Assembly: GCA_008694505.1 (NCBI GenBank)
Contig: VZDJ01000033.1
Location: 5,562,867 to 5,626,866 of the forward strand
Source: Cyanoderma ruficeps
Lineage: Eukaryota; Chordata; Aves; Passeriformes; Timaliidae
Length of the DNA: 64,000 nt
Direction of reading: 5' to 3'
A program made the translations under genes and the position numbers. Shown piece by piece: positions 11,091 to 24,119 of the stretch. Under the pieces are notes generated by a model, which was given only the letters and a program-made list of their open reading frames with translations, had not been told where the DNA came from and ran no database searches. Every line of letters starts with the position of its first letter. Within the stretch, counting starts at the first letter, position 1.

Positions 11091-14000
11091 TGACCTGCAC
11101 ATCCCTAGCTGTGTTCCATGAATCTCCATTCAGGGAGGGGAGGAAGACTGTGTTTTCTGACAGGAAGGAGTACAGATAATGTCCAGGGATAGGATAAGTG
11201 CCCCAGCCTCAGCTCCCACCCCTCCACACCACAGCTCAGGATGTCCAGGCGCTCTGCAGACCCACACACAAGTGCAATTTTTAAAGCAGGCTGCTGGAAG
11301 AGGGATAAAGGGAGTCCTCGCCAGGCTTGATTGGCAGGAGACATCAAGAACCCTTCAAGAGGGATTTGAGGAAGTTTTGCATTTCAAACAGGGCAGGCAG
11401 GCAGAGGTTTACCCAGAGTGAAGAGGGAAGCAGCAAGGCTGCTGTTTCATCGGTTAACATCTGGCAGCTGCAAAGCTCAGAGATAATTCTGCCTCCATCC
11501 TCCAGAGACTTCAGATCTGGGAGGGATGCCAGAGACGTGGCGACTGGGAAGGGATGAAATTCCTTCACAGAATCCAAAACAGGCAGTGAAATATCACAAT
11601 ATTCTTCCTCCCTTTAAATAAGTGATTCTTTGATGCTGACTGAGCCTGTGGAAATGTTATTTCTTTTTGTCTAAGTGGAAGCAGGAGGAGAACAGAGGCG
11701 GGGGGGCAATACAGGTGGGGGAAGAAGAAACACAGCAACAGCTTTTTTTTTACCAAAATCTGACATTTTTGATCAAAACCTGCAAAGACTTTTGATCAGA
11801 ATCTGCAAAAAAAGCTTTTAATTGTTACCTGTATTTCTATATTTTAAAAGCCAATAAGGACATCAAATTATTTCCATTTAGAAATACCAGGTTACAGAAA
11901 ACAACAGGAAAATCTGGATTTAAATTTAAAAAAAAAATAAAAAGGAAGCTAAAAGAGATCTTTCAGCCAAAACTTGTAACTTATTCAGAGGTAATTCTGA
12001 AAATTAGCTGTCATGTGTTATAACAGTTTGTGTAAGACCATCATTTGTGACCAAATTGTTTCATTGTGGGCATAAGGACAATCCCCACCTGAGCAGCATC
12101 CTGTGCTCTCCATCTCTCTGCCAGCTTTGCACTTGGGATGGCTGCAGCCAGCTGGGGACAGTGACAGTCCTCACCAGGAACGGGCAATACAGCAGCAAGG
12201 CAGCTCTTCAATTACAGAGGAAATTGTCCTAATGAAGCCTGAACACATATGCTGCCTCTCTGCAGGCATTTCTCCCGTTCATCCCACAGTTCATCCCAAC
12301 CCCCGTTCCCGGCTGCACATCCCTGGCTCCAGGGCATGGACAGAGGAAGAAGCAGCTCAGCTGAGCCACCTCACGGAGCAGCATTTGAGGTGGGTCTCAA
12401 ACTCCACACCCGAGCCCGGGTTGCTGGGACGGTCTGTCCCCACTCCTACAGTCTCAGCACACCCCGAGATCCCCAAGCCTGAGCAACAGTGGGCAGATCC
12501 GGCCATGGATCTGTGCAGATCCCTCAGGCTGGGGAATGGGCTCCTGGCTGGTGCAGATTCGGGGAGCACCCGAGCGAGGAGAGCTGCTCAAGGTTTCACC
12601 CAGACCAGCCATCTCCTCTCCCCACTTACTTATCAACCAGGGCTGGGGCCAGACACCCCCTTTTGCTGCTGCCCGGACTGGGGACCAGCACCCCGAGTCC
12701 CCTCGGGCCACGCAGGTGGCCGAAGTTTTCCCCCACCAGCCTCTGGAGGTCAGCAGCCGGCAGTACTGGGGCTCTGCACTGGCGGCTGCCGCTGGAAAGT
12801 AATAAAACCCGATCCGGGAAAGCAATGGAACTCGGGGAAAGACCCAGTGGCCTGTACACAACATGCTCTCTATACACTACAGGTGACCCCAAACGTTTGC
12901 AGGGGCTGGCACACATCCTCCCTGCACTGCTCTCCTTCCCTGCAGCCATGCAGGAGTGCAGGACCTTCCTCATTAATAGGAAATGATTAATTTCCAAAGC
13001 CTGCTTTGCCCATTTAATATATTCAGGTCTCATGCCAATTTGTCCACAAGTGAGCCCCATTCTGGGAAAAGGAATGAATCCCCATTTCACTTTGCCAGCC
13101 TCCAATGTCATTTGCTCATTTCATGTCTGAAGGACGCTACAGCAAACCCTTTACAGCTAAATCATTACTGATTTTACAGAGGTTACAAGTTGCTGGTAAT
13201 GTAAAAAAAAACCTCTTGGTAAATTTATTACACAGTATCTGACATTGTCCTGCATAAATCTCCATGTTCCTGGTAAATAACAGAGATTTCTAAACAATGT
13301 GAGACAGCAACAAGAACCTAGACAAGTGAACTGGAGGCAGGGAAGGAAGCACATCCAGACCCCCTTGTGCAGAGCAGGAAAGAGAGTCCTCTACCTTCAT
13401 CTGGTCCAAAAAGGTAAAAACCAAAAGAGAAAAGCAGGAGAAATCCTCCTGCTTTCCCCAGCCGGGCAGGGAAAGGCAGCAGGTCTGTCAGGACAAGGTA
13501 GACACCTCCTCCCAGGGACATGCTTCCTTGGGCATCACCAGGATATCATGGGCCAGCATCCCTCAGAGGCACTGCTCTGCTGTGTGCCAGAAGCTAAATA
13601 TTGACCAAAAAGGTGGATTTCCCCCACAAATGAGGCTGTGGTAAGCTGTCTTCTGGCTGGGTTACAGCTCACTCTTGGTTATCTGGAAACAAGCATTCCT
13701 GCCCCCTGGAAATTAGTTCCCATTACTGTTTCCATCCCACTCTCTAGGAAAGCTAAAGTCTGACTTTCAGTGAGGATCATTAATCTCATTATTTTTAGAT
13801 GACATTTCTAGGTGTGTTCTCAGAGCTCCAGGCTCACAGCACAAGCACAGACAAGTGGATGGGTCCCTTGTGCACCTATACAAGATCGGCCCCCAAAGGG
13901 ATTGAAGCAGAGGGCAGGTAACGAGTTTTGTGGTGGTCAGAGAGGACAAATGGAGGGTACCTGGCAGAGGACATCTCCCATCAAGGGTAGGCTGTGACAT

Positions 14001-14394
14001 CCCAAGAGCTCACTGACAGCTCAGCCACGTCACTCAGGCTCAGAGCTGTAGAGCACATGGCCAACTCCAGCCACTGCTCTGGCTGAAGGAACAAAAGGCC
14101 CTGATTTTGCCCAAGGGAACAATAAGCATCACTTCAGCTACTCAGAACCTCCTGCACCACACCTGGGCCCCTCTATCCCGCAGCCACATGGCAGCTGAGA
14201 CTCGTTTCTTCCTAGCAGGGCTCCTCTGCAGCTGGAGAGCCCTGCTGGGGAACATCCACTGGCAGTGGGCACCACCTCCCCCTATTGTCCCACCTCCAGC
14301 TCCTCCTCACCAGGTGACAGCTCTCAGACACCAGGTGAAAGCTCTCCTCCTGCTGCATCAGGAGGAGCTCCTGGGCTTTCTGAGCTGAGGAAGA
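11091..14394. other. Intergenic, no gene recognised
   Basis: No coding exon with supporting splice sites or homology. AT-rich sequence at about 11560-12060 and around 12985-13060 contains homeobox-type TAAT motifs. A 9-bp perfect inverted repeat lies at 14344-14367. The 295-codon open frame at 12103-12990 has no recognisable domain. Confidence 0.5.
14344..14367. repeat. Perfect inverted repeat, 9-bp arms, 6-nt loop
   Basis: CTCCTCCTG at 14344-14352 and CAGGAGGAG at 14359-14367 are exact reverse complements around the loop CTGCAT. It lies just left of a CR1 tail. Confidence 0.85.
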
Positions 14395-14576
14395 TCCTTC
14401 AAAATCAGGAGGAGGGGAGACTGTGACTGCCCCATCCCTGGAAGTGTTCAAGGCCAGGTTGGACAGGGCTTGGAGCAACCTGATCTAGTGGAAGGTGTCC
14501 CTCCCCATTGCAAGGAGGTCTGAGATGATTTTCAAGGTCCTTCCCAATCCAAACCATCCTGTGAGTCTCTGACTGT
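14395..14576 (+). mobile_element. CR1 LINE, 3' terminal fragment
   Basis: This contains CCATCCCTGGAAGTGTTCAA, then GGACAGGGCTTGGAGCAACC, TGATCTAGTGGAAGGTGTCC and a tail close to CCAATCCAAACCATCCTGTG. This is the 3' untranslated end of a CR1 subfamily in sense orientation. Confidence 0.9.
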
Positions 14577-17500
14577 GTTGGGTTGATGGATCATGACATG
14601 CTCCCAACCCAAACTGCTCCACACCGTGGCTGTGGCCAGGCAGCCACAGGGCTGACACTAGCACCTTCACTGTCCCCATCCATCAGCATCTCCTTCAAAC
14701 CAGCAACTTCTATTCTCCCACAGTATTGCTCCCACTTTTCCTCCAGGACCTTCAAGCATATCCTGGTGACATCATGCTACACCCCCTTCCCTTCCCTGCC
14801 CTTTCATTTCTTTCATCAAAGTTTCTTTTCATCTCCCACCTCCTTGCTCTGGGGTGTTTTGTTCACCTCTTGCTGCCCGCAGAGCCGAGCTGCTGTGCTG
14901 GGAAGGGCTCTGCACCCAGTGTGGAGGTGGAAGCCCTCCCAGGGGGAGCAAACGTGGCATCACAGCAGCTCAAAGCCCCCTCTGAGCCTCACAAGCTCCC
15001 TACAAAATCCACAGGGTTACAACAGAGCTCCGTGGGATGAGGGGCACATCTTTGTCTACCAGACAAGCATATCCCCAGAAAATGGAGACATATAATGAAG
15101 TGTGTTTAACACGGGCTTAAAGCATGGCGTTTGATCTGTGGGAGCCTCCACAGCCCCAGGCATGCTCAGGTCATGCCAGCACAGACAGCAGTGATCCTGA
15201 ATGCTAAAGGAAGGAACAGGGAGGAAGATTCCCCGGGGCTGGATGGGCAGACACAGCTGGAGGCACAAAGGTTATCTCCAGATTGCAGGTGTGATGCTCC
15301 CACCAGGCGGGGTGTGCAGACGGTACAACATGAGAGCAAGACCTGGGAGAGGGAGAAGAGATAAACCTGAGCAAAGCAACACTTTTCAGCCTCTTTGGCA
15401 ACAACAAAATCATGCCTTCATTTCAGATTAGCTGCTTTTCATGTGCATTTGGTTTTCTCAAAGGTCAGTACAACCATGCAGATTTATGTGTGTATGTTTG
15501 AAGCAAAATACTGACCCCTTTTGAGGCTGTTCAGTGTTACATTTAGCTCATTCTCTTAATTTCTCTCAAAATAATTTGGAACAATCTTGCAGAGCATGGC
15601 CAAGCCCCTTCAGAGGGATGCAGGGTTTGCTTCAGTTTTGCTGCTCCGGGCCATGTGGCTGGTGACCGGAGGCAGCAGCACACAGATCAGACTGAACTGG
15701 GGGTGCTGGGACAAAAATACACTTTTTCCCCATTTGCACTGAATGTTGTCATTTTGCCAGAATCCAAGCCCCCGCAGTTAGTTGCGAGTCATCCATCAAA
15801 GAAAGAAAAAATCTTTTGCTCCCCCTCAGCACCAGCGAGCCAGGACAACACATGCCAGAGCCTGGGGATGGGGATAATGCCACTACCTTGAGGCGAGGCA
15901 GCACCTGGAGGCTGACACATTCCACCCCTACCTGTACCTGCAATTTTACAAACTTCAAAAATGTACATATCAAAGAATCTATTTACCTATTTTCAAAAAG
16001 AAAAATAACTGCAAGTTGAGAGGCATGGCACAACAGACAGCCTTAGCTGTGAGCCACTGATTTTTCTATGATACATTACCTCTGAATCTGCCGGTGCGGT
16101 GAGCAGAACGTACCAATTTGGGTAATTGGTGAGGGCCTGAGAGCACGCACGCACTGCTGCCCTAAATGTATATTTACAGTGCAGGTTGTTTGCATTTCTG
16201 ATGATCTGCGACGCCAGAAGTTAATCAGCTCCTCCAGTGCACGCAATCAGCTCCACGGCGTTCTCCTCTCTGGTGTGGGGGAAGCCGCTCAGACTGTGAT
16301 TTTAGAGCTGCCAAGCAGCATTAAACTGTTCAATGGAGCAGGGGGAGGATGCTGCCAGGACCAGGCACTGTCCAGGTGCTCCCTTGGGCCAGAGGACACC
16401 TGGGTGACACAGGGAAACATGGCAACAGCACAGGAACTCAGCACTGACCAACACTTCTGACAGGCCTGCACTAACACCTTGAGGCTGGTTTCAATTTAAG
16501 CCTGAGTGCTGGCTCAACTCTTCACACTGGATGTTAGCATTCCCATTTCCTCACCTAAAATCCACTTGAGTAATCAACTGTAAAGCTAATGGCTGGGGCA
16601 CCAAATCAGCAAAGTACTTGAGCACATGCTGAAGTCCCATTGAAAGAAATTAGACCTAAGCAGACACTTTGCTCCAAGGTGAGGGTCTTTGTGCAAAAAG
16701 TCACAAGGAGGCTGTTCAAAACAGGTGTAACAGTGTATGGAAGCAGGCCATTCCCACTGGAGTGTCTTCCAAGCATCCTGCTCAGCACTCACAAGGACCT
16801 GTCAGAAGCATGGGAAACCTAGAGCTTTAGACCTGACTTCATTTTTTTGGCAGGCAAACCTGAGTAGGCTTCAGAGGACAGTCCTGGAACGTGCAGGTGG
16901 CTCCCAGGTCCTAAGTGCAGGACAGCACCTCCTGGCATGCCCTGAGGAGGCAGGCGAGGCATGGCTGAAGGGCACAGCACCCACAGGCACCCCAGGCAGG
17001 ACCAACACTACCAATATCTCCACACTGGGATACCCCAGCGAGCCACAGGCAGGCCCTCCCCACCACTGCTCCCTGCCACGAGATCCAGCACTGCTGAGCA
17101 GCAGGCGGGCAGGGTTACAGCCCAGGGACCCCAAAAGGAGCCCCCCCTCACCAGCAGCACTGCCCCAGCTTCTCCAAGGAAGGACTGAGTCTGCACATTC
17201 CCCCCGCGGCCACGCTCCCACCCTGGCTATCCCCTCACGCCTGTTCCCCAGCAGGTTCGCAGAAATCCCACATCTCCACCCCCCCAGCCGCCTCCCGGTC
17301 ACGCTCCGAGTGACGGGAAGAGCAACGATCAAGTTTCCCTGCCCACTGGAGAACAGGAATAACATTTGGTCCTGCCAAGGACAACATCTCGCTCTGGCAG
17401 GTGTGCAGGTAGCCACCTGGCACGGTGAAATTAGGCTGTAGCTTGCCTTAAGTGCGGGATTTTACAGCCCCACACGGTGCTAATGTGCGTGTATCGATAT

Positions 17501-20500
17501 GCATATACATCAATAACCAATGTGTTCCAAGGAGACAGTTTCCCTGGAAGTTTTCCAGCATTTGGATATCTTTATTACAGTGAGTTAGGTCAAAGCCCTA
17601 ACTTGCGTTAACTGGCACAGCTCTGCTGAAATCAATACCCCTACGCCAGCTCCTGCTATTTGATGAGGTGGCCCAGAATCTCTGTATTGCTTTTACTGTC
17701 TTCCTTCATCATCTGCACGGTTCCCATCTCCTGTATTTTTTCAGCTGATTTTAGTTTTACTTGTGAAGTCCTGGGCAAAGGCTGCGAGCAAAGAGCAACC
17801 AACCACAAGAGCTTCACTTGTAAGTGAGCAGTCCAGTTGTGTTCACCATCTCAGGGAGGATTTGCTTTCTTTGGTCTCGCAGCACCTGGAGATTACTCCT
17901 CGGTTTCCTGGAGATCCCCATGTCTGACATTTCCCCTTAATCCCCCTTGGTGTCCAACTTAAGGGTCGAGCACAAGACCAAGCTGAGACAGGGAGCACCA
18001 TGAGGCATTCATGCTTTCCCACGTTCACCCAGGGTGCAGAGACACCTGTAAAAACCAGGAAGAAGCCTTTTCTTACAACAACCTCTTGCAGAAAGTCAAA
18101 AGCAAAGTCACAGACACCTTTCATTGCAGCGGGAGGGTAAGAGAGAAGGCCCTGCTTGGCCTCCACAGGGGGAGCAAACCAGTTTACGTGCTAATCCCAG
18201 TGTGAGCAACCAGAGCTGGCACCAGCCGGGGCCACTTGTCTGACTTCAGCACTTGGCAGGGAGGGATGGATGAACAAAAATATGTAGCACAGACCACGGC
18301 TGCCCAAAGCCACGGGTCATTTGCTGTCAGCAAACGGAGCCAGACAGAAAAATAAATACAGAGAATATCTTGAATTTGGAGAGCGGTTCCTGCACGGCTG
18401 CAATGCCTCTGCCCAGGCTTTTCAGTGCCCGCAGCACATCTGATGGTGTGGCCAAAGGAAGGGTCAAAGCTGCCATCCCTCTCCCAGCTCACATGTGTCC
18501 ATGCAATGCTTCCAAGCTTAGGGATTTGTTATTTCTGGGGCAAAAAAACCATAATCCCAAGGCCAGAGCAGAGAAGGAGAGAGGGCAAAGAAGGGATTTT
18601 GGCAGGAGAGTGCTGTGAAAGGAGTCTATTCCAGGGAAGGCAGCCCGATGGTCCCATGGGACAGACAGTGCTGTCCATGTTGACAGCCTGGATCCAAGTG
18701 TCTGTCCCCCCAGATGCCTTTGGAAGCACCACCTGTACATGTGCAACATCCCAACACTCCATGCCTGTGTGACAGGGCTGGAACGGGGAGGGAGCAATGA
18801 CGGGATGCGAGGCAGCAGGCACATCTAAATAAGGCCACAGAGGTAAGGGCAGGATCACTTTAAACAATTAAAGTTTCATTTTAATCGATACCACAAGGGC
18901 GATAACATTCCCGATGGTAAAGAGCAAAACAGGTACTTTCTTTTTCCAAGGACAGTTTTCACAGCTGGCCTCTCTGAGGAAATGAGGCACGTTTGCATCC
19001 AGCCCCACTCCCTACCCCACAATTTTAGAACCTATTGGTTTATTTTAGCCAGGTCAGAGTGGGTGGGGATGTCTGAGGGAATTTCTGCTCCTACATTTTG
19101 TGGGTTTCTCCACACTTCCACATTTTTTGGAGAATCATGGCACTACTTGCTCAAAAACACATGTAATACTCAGCCGAGTTCAGACTCATATTTCAAACTG
19201 TGTCATTAGGCTTGAACATAAAGATCTACAAGCTCTTAGCAGGGGTTTACCCCACCTTCCCCTCAAAAAAATCATTACAATATTAGCGTTCCTGTGACCG
19301 GATCACACAGCTATCTGCTGAAAAAAATCAAGGCAGAAGGTGGGGGTGCCTTGGTGCACTGTACACATCATCCAGCTCCATCTTTATGAGTCTGGACTTT
19401 GCATGGGGTTGCACTCAGTGCCACTTAAGCAGGTTGGCTCAAGGACAGCAAATCAAACAAGGCCAAGCAAATCAGCTCTGGAGAGCCTCCCATCCTCATG
19501 TCCTTGCAAAGTGATTGTGAGTCAGGCCATTTTCTCATGTCCTCGCAAAGGAAAATGGAATATATCATTTTGCACGCTATGACCTGCCCCCAACCCTTCC
19601 CAAACATTTGCTGGCAAATCATGGCGCTGGGTGCATCTGCTCCAAAACCAGCAGGGAGAACTTTCCTCATTCCAGAAGGACACTTCAGAGGATGGAAGGG
19701 TTTGTAACTCCTCCTGGGGCCGGTGGGAGTTTGGTATCACCTGCAGATTCCAGCATTTTGCATTCCTGGAGTGAGGAAGGTGCATGTGCCCAAGGGGAGC
19801 GACGGCAGGTGAAATGCCTGTGGGTCACTAAACAGAACCACTGCAGAAATCACTTCAGGTTTTGGGTTTTCCTGGTCTGTTCTGAATCCCAGTCGGATTT
19901 GGGCTGGAGAGGCAGCAGGTTAGGCCAGCTTTTGTTGCAGTCCCTCACCACTGGAGAATTAATAATTAAACACAGACCAGGAGAGAAGTACTGAGTCTTG
20001 CAGGCAGCTGCAATATTTCCATTTTAAAAGGCAGGAGCGTGGAAGCTGGAAGCTAAGTGCCAATTCATCTCCCTTCTGCACAACAGCATTCCAAGGTAAA
20101 TTATTAGGAATAAGCTGGTCATTGCTATTTACATTTCCCATTCTGACTGCCCCAGGAATGGGGGAAACAGCACAGGAAAACTCCAAGAACACACACCATT
20201 CCACCAGCAGTGAGTGAGTGGAAGGGATTCTTCCAACAGAGCTGGATGGAGCTGCTACCTTACCAAAGCACCTCTTCAGAGCCTTCAGCTGAAACCAGCT
20301 CTGAGCCTCTAAGCTCCCTCCACTGTGACAGTGGATTTGCTCCAGCCCAAATAAAGCAGCCCCAGGGCTGGTTACCTGCAAGCTGGGCTGGCCCTGGGAG
20401 CCCTCCGAGCCATGGAACCCTCACAGTATTAATAAACCTGGTAATAAATCAGCCCATCACCCTGGTATCATGAATGTTTTACTCCAGTGTACAGGCTGCT

Positions 20501-21180
20501 CTTGCCTCTCGGTATTCCAACATCAGGTGTCCAAACTCACACCTGGAAGCACCATAAAGCAAATGGCTCCAAGCCCAAGCGCTGCCCTTCGCACGTTTCA
20601 CAGCCCAGCCCCTCTGCGGTGCCTGTGTGCAAAGACAGGCAATGTCATCCTCCCACCGCTCCCTTAACTGCTTATTGATCCCAAAGAGCCTCCAAATGGA
20701 TTTCTCTGGCTGGCTATCATCCTCCATGGCCTGGGAGATCCCCTCTATATTATAGAGCAGACATCTCAGTTAGAGCTTTATTTACTGCGAAGGAGCAATT
20801 AAGCCATCCCTGTTCGATTTATGGCCAGTACAGATAACCCCACTCAACACAAGCCAAGGCCAGTTTAACTTTCAGATACTCATCTCTTGCCCTGTGCAAA
20901 AAAAACCAGTTTAATTTGTGCATTTTTTATATCCCTAGCCCAAATTCAGACTTCATCTCTGATCAGTCCAGTACCAGCTGCAAAATTATTCTCTTGCAGG
21001 ATGTCTAATAGATTTCCCTTGTGCTCACTGCAGTCCTGAAGTCAGAGCTCAGCTCATTGAGCTTTATTTTCTGAAAGCTTTATCCTGAAGCTGGTATTTG
21101 GGATGTGGGGGATTTAAATGCCCAGCGTCATGCTCAGGACAAGATATAAGGAATGGCAGGAGCAAGGCACATGCATGGTG
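14577..21180. other. Intergenic, no gene recognised
   Basis: No gene supported. Two stretches, about 16060-16340 and 17450-17760, have even base composition, TAAT, GATA and octamer-like motifs and no repeat signature, and are candidate conserved non-coding elements. The rest shows only short chance frames. Confidence 0.5.
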
Positions 21181-21181
21181 C

Positions 21182-21536
21182 TGTCGCAGTTTCTGACACA
21201 CAAGGGACGAAGCAGGCACAGCAGAGGTCCAGGGAAACCTCCTCCTTTATTCAAAATCCTACTCCATTTATATACATTTGTACAAAGGTCAAGAGATTGG
21301 CTACATGGTGTCACTCCACTTTACTGGCACGAGTGCAGGGACACCCTGGCTGGCGATGGGGGACCCAACTGAACATCATGCCAGCCTTGGTGGAGGGGTT
21401 GGAAGCCAGGACTTCCCTCCCAGCCCCCTCCCAGCAGGCTCCAGGGCTGCAGCAACCCAGCATACAAAACCTCTTACTAGTCCAAGCCTGAGCTGCTGTT
21501 CCAGCAGTTTGCCATGGATAATGTTCATACTTTACA
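21182..21536 (-). mobile_element. Probable solo LTR of an endogenous retrovirus
   Basis: Read on the minus strand, the block has the layout of a retroviral LTR. A possible TG start lies near 21536. A TATATAAA box lies at 21274-21267, an AATAAA poly(A) signal at 21251-21246 shortly downstream, and the block ends in TGTGTCAGAAACTGCGACA at 21182. No internal gag, pol or env coding sequence adjoins it, so it would be a solo LTR. The 5' boundary is approximate and I found no clear target-site duplication, which lowers confidence. Confidence 0.6.
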
Positions 21537-21544
21537 GCTTTACA

Positions 21545-23269
21545 GAAAATCACTGAGATTGATACAGATTTGCACTTTATTAATTTTTCCAGCTACCAGC
21601 AGTGAATTAATCCAGCTGGAGAGTGATTTAACTTCTCAATAATGCCCAGATTTTCCACATTGTCAAAATGATTTCCCATTACCCACAGTGGTGTTTGGGT
21701 AGCCAGGTGGAGCACCCCAACACCACTGCCTCGTTCCTTCCAGACCGAGAATGTGCCTGGCTGACAGGTATCTCCTCTGGGTGAGAGTCCGTGGGTTTAA
21801 AGAAAAACTCTTTTTAACTAATTCTGTGTCTTGGCAGGACAGAACACTAAGATTGAGGAGAGGGGGAAGTGCTATTAAAGCCTTACTAAGCTGCTGCATG
21901 GCACCAGTTTTAAAACACATTATACAAGGGCTGCTTTTGCTCTCAGGGCTGGGTTTAGGTCACTAACAGTCTTAATTCCACATTTGCTCAACTGAGTTCT
22001 TCTGCCTTTGGACCCACCGCACGTGAGCCCAATGTCCTGGACTGTGACCTGTCCTCACCTGCAGCACTGCCTGCACCCCCCAGAGCCATGGATACAGGAG
22101 CTCCTGCTAAAGAGCCCAGCCAGCTCTCCCTTCCTGCTGATTAGCTGGAAGTCCCTGCTCTTGGCCTTGTTGTCCCTGGCATTGAGATGCTTCCCTGGCT
22201 GATGGCCTGAGACCACTTCTGATGGCCCTACAGAGACAATGCCAGCACCTCCTCAGCTCCTCACACAGTGCCCAGCACCTATCAGAGCCACACTGCAACC
22301 CAAGGAGAGAGGTAGGTGCTGGTTTTGATTAATCATACACTTAGAAACATTCTAAATAATACCTAAAGAAAGAAGAAATCGACAATGATAGCCTGGCTAT
22401 TTTTGAGCTAATCCTTGCAGAGACAGGCTACACTCTGTATGTCAGCCCTGCTAAGCTAGTGTTTAGCCCCCTCCCAAGTCTGGGACCAAATTTAAGTGAG
22501 ATTAATTTGGTGTTTAATCTAATCACTGTTCCTGGAGTTCACAGAGCACCTTGGTGATAACCCAAGAGATTATTCCAGGCAGCCAGAGCCCAGCCTGTGC
22601 CCACCCTCCTCATCCTGCCCAGGGGCACCACTCAGCACTCTCCTTTCCAATCCCACTTTCCCTTTTGCTTTCACTTCCTGGCCTGGCTCATTTCCCTGTT
22701 GTCTCTCGGTGCTCCATGGCACCTGCACATTTGGGCACATGGACATTCCATCAAAACCACCACACCTGGCCAGGTAGAGGGGCATTCTCCTTTACAAGCT
22801 TCCATAAATGGTAATGACACTCGGCTGGCAGGTGCAAAGATCAGCCCTGCCAGGACTATGTATTTCATGTCACTTCCTCCTTTTCCCATAACTCATCCTA
22901 CTCAACAGAAAGAAAAGCTGCAACCAGTTTGACAGAGTGGCAGAAGGTCTTGCTTGCATTCTCACCAGCATGGGAAACTTCCACAGCTTCTGCATCACCT
23001 GGGCAAAGAGGTAATGACAAACCCAGCAGGGACTGATGATGTCTTGGCAGCTGCTGGATTTTAGAAATATTGCAGCATCCATAGGTGAGATGGGAGCACT
23101 GGGACAGGAGGTGTGCTGGAGGCTGGGAGCACTGGGAAGGCCCTGGTACTGGAGATTTACCCAGTTATTTGCTCCCAGACAGTGAAAACTAGAGGGGGAA
23201 AGATGAAGTTCCTTTCTAGCCCTTCAGACAATGTCAGCATGTTATTTTAGCATCTTCCAGGCAGGACGG
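21545..23269. other. Intergenic, no gene recognised
   Basis: No coding exon, RNA gene or clear repeat recognised. AT-rich sequence at 22320-22540 contains TAAT motifs. Confidence 0.45.
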
Positions 23270-23365
23270 CATTTTTGTCCCTGCCTATGGCAGGGTGGGG
23301 TGGAACTGGATGATCTTTAAGGTCCCTTCCAATCCAAACTATTTTGTGATTCATTTTATGATTTA
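23270..23365 (+). mobile_element. CR1 LINE, short 3' tail
   Basis: A fragment with GCCTATGGCAGGGTGGGGTGG, AACTGGATGATCTTTAAGGT and CCCTTCCAATCCAAACTATT, followed by a degenerate ATTCT-type end. This is the terminal part of the CR1 3' untranslated region in sense orientation. Confidence 0.88.
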
Positions 23366-23602
23366 TTGTACAGTGGCAAATTAATTTAGGAGGAAAATAA
23401 AACCATTCAGCATCTGGAAAAGAGTATTATTTCCTGCAGCATTAATCGGTGGCATCGGTACCACGTAATTTGTTACCGGTGGCATATTTCTGTATGGCTT
23501 CATTTCCTTAAAAGCATGGGAATTAATGAGGTGTTTGTGTTGTGAAGGGACTGGCAGGCCGAGCATAATGTGGGCAATCACTGGAGAGGCTTCCTGGCTG
23601 CA

Positions 23603-23623
23603 CCGAGGGTTTGTAAACCTCGG
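23603..23623. repeat. Near-perfect 21-bp palindrome
   Basis: CCGAGG at 23603-23608 pairs with CCTCGG at 23618-23623, and an inner TTT pairs with AAA. The centre reads GTTTGTAAAC, which resembles a forkhead-factor site. It lies in a candidate conserved block (about 23380-23740). Confidence 0.8.
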
Positions 23624-23776
23624 CTGTAAATACCACAGCTCTGCTGCCCTACAGGGATTAATCTGCTCTGAGGCAGACGTGATTCCAGCAGCTGAGCACC
23701 TGCCCTGCTGTATTTAAGTACAGAATTCACCTCACTAAAGTAATGTACAGCAATACTGAATCACCATTATTTGCTT

Positions 23777-23805
23777 CTCAGTAACTGAATTACTGAGTTA
23801 CTGAG
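23777..23805. repeat. Perfect inverted repeat, 10-bp arms, 9-nt spacer
   Basis: CTCAGTAACT at 23777-23786 has its exact reverse complement AGTTACTGAG at 23796-23805. The spacer is GAATTACTG, which itself repeats part of the arm (TTACTGA). It lies just right of the candidate conserved block. Confidence 0.88.
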
Positions 23806-24119
23806 CATGACTTTTCCCAGAAGGAACTCAGTCAGGGACCATCCAGCCCAAGGGTGTTACTGGCCCTGGGATGTCACTGTCCCCAGGATGTCACTGTCAT
23901 TGTGAATCACAGCCCTTCTGCTCATGCCATGACTGTATTTTACCTCCTTATCTTGTGTGCACTGAGGAGCTCCAGGAGGGAAAACCCCCATCCCTCAGCA
24001 GTGACACAGCCCAGGGCAGAGCTGCCAAGGGGACAATCTGCTGGTGGGGGTTGGTGGCTGACTGGTCCATACTGGAGCCATTCCCAGGAAAAGGAGAGAT
24101 GGGAGAGGGCTTGAGGCCA

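Noticed and set aside
10580..11179. 199-codon open frame
   Set aside because: It crosses the CR1 3' untranslated region, which does not encode protein.
12103..12990. 295-codon plus-strand open frame
   Set aside because: No recognisable domain, biased composition and competing frames on both strands. Most likely chance.
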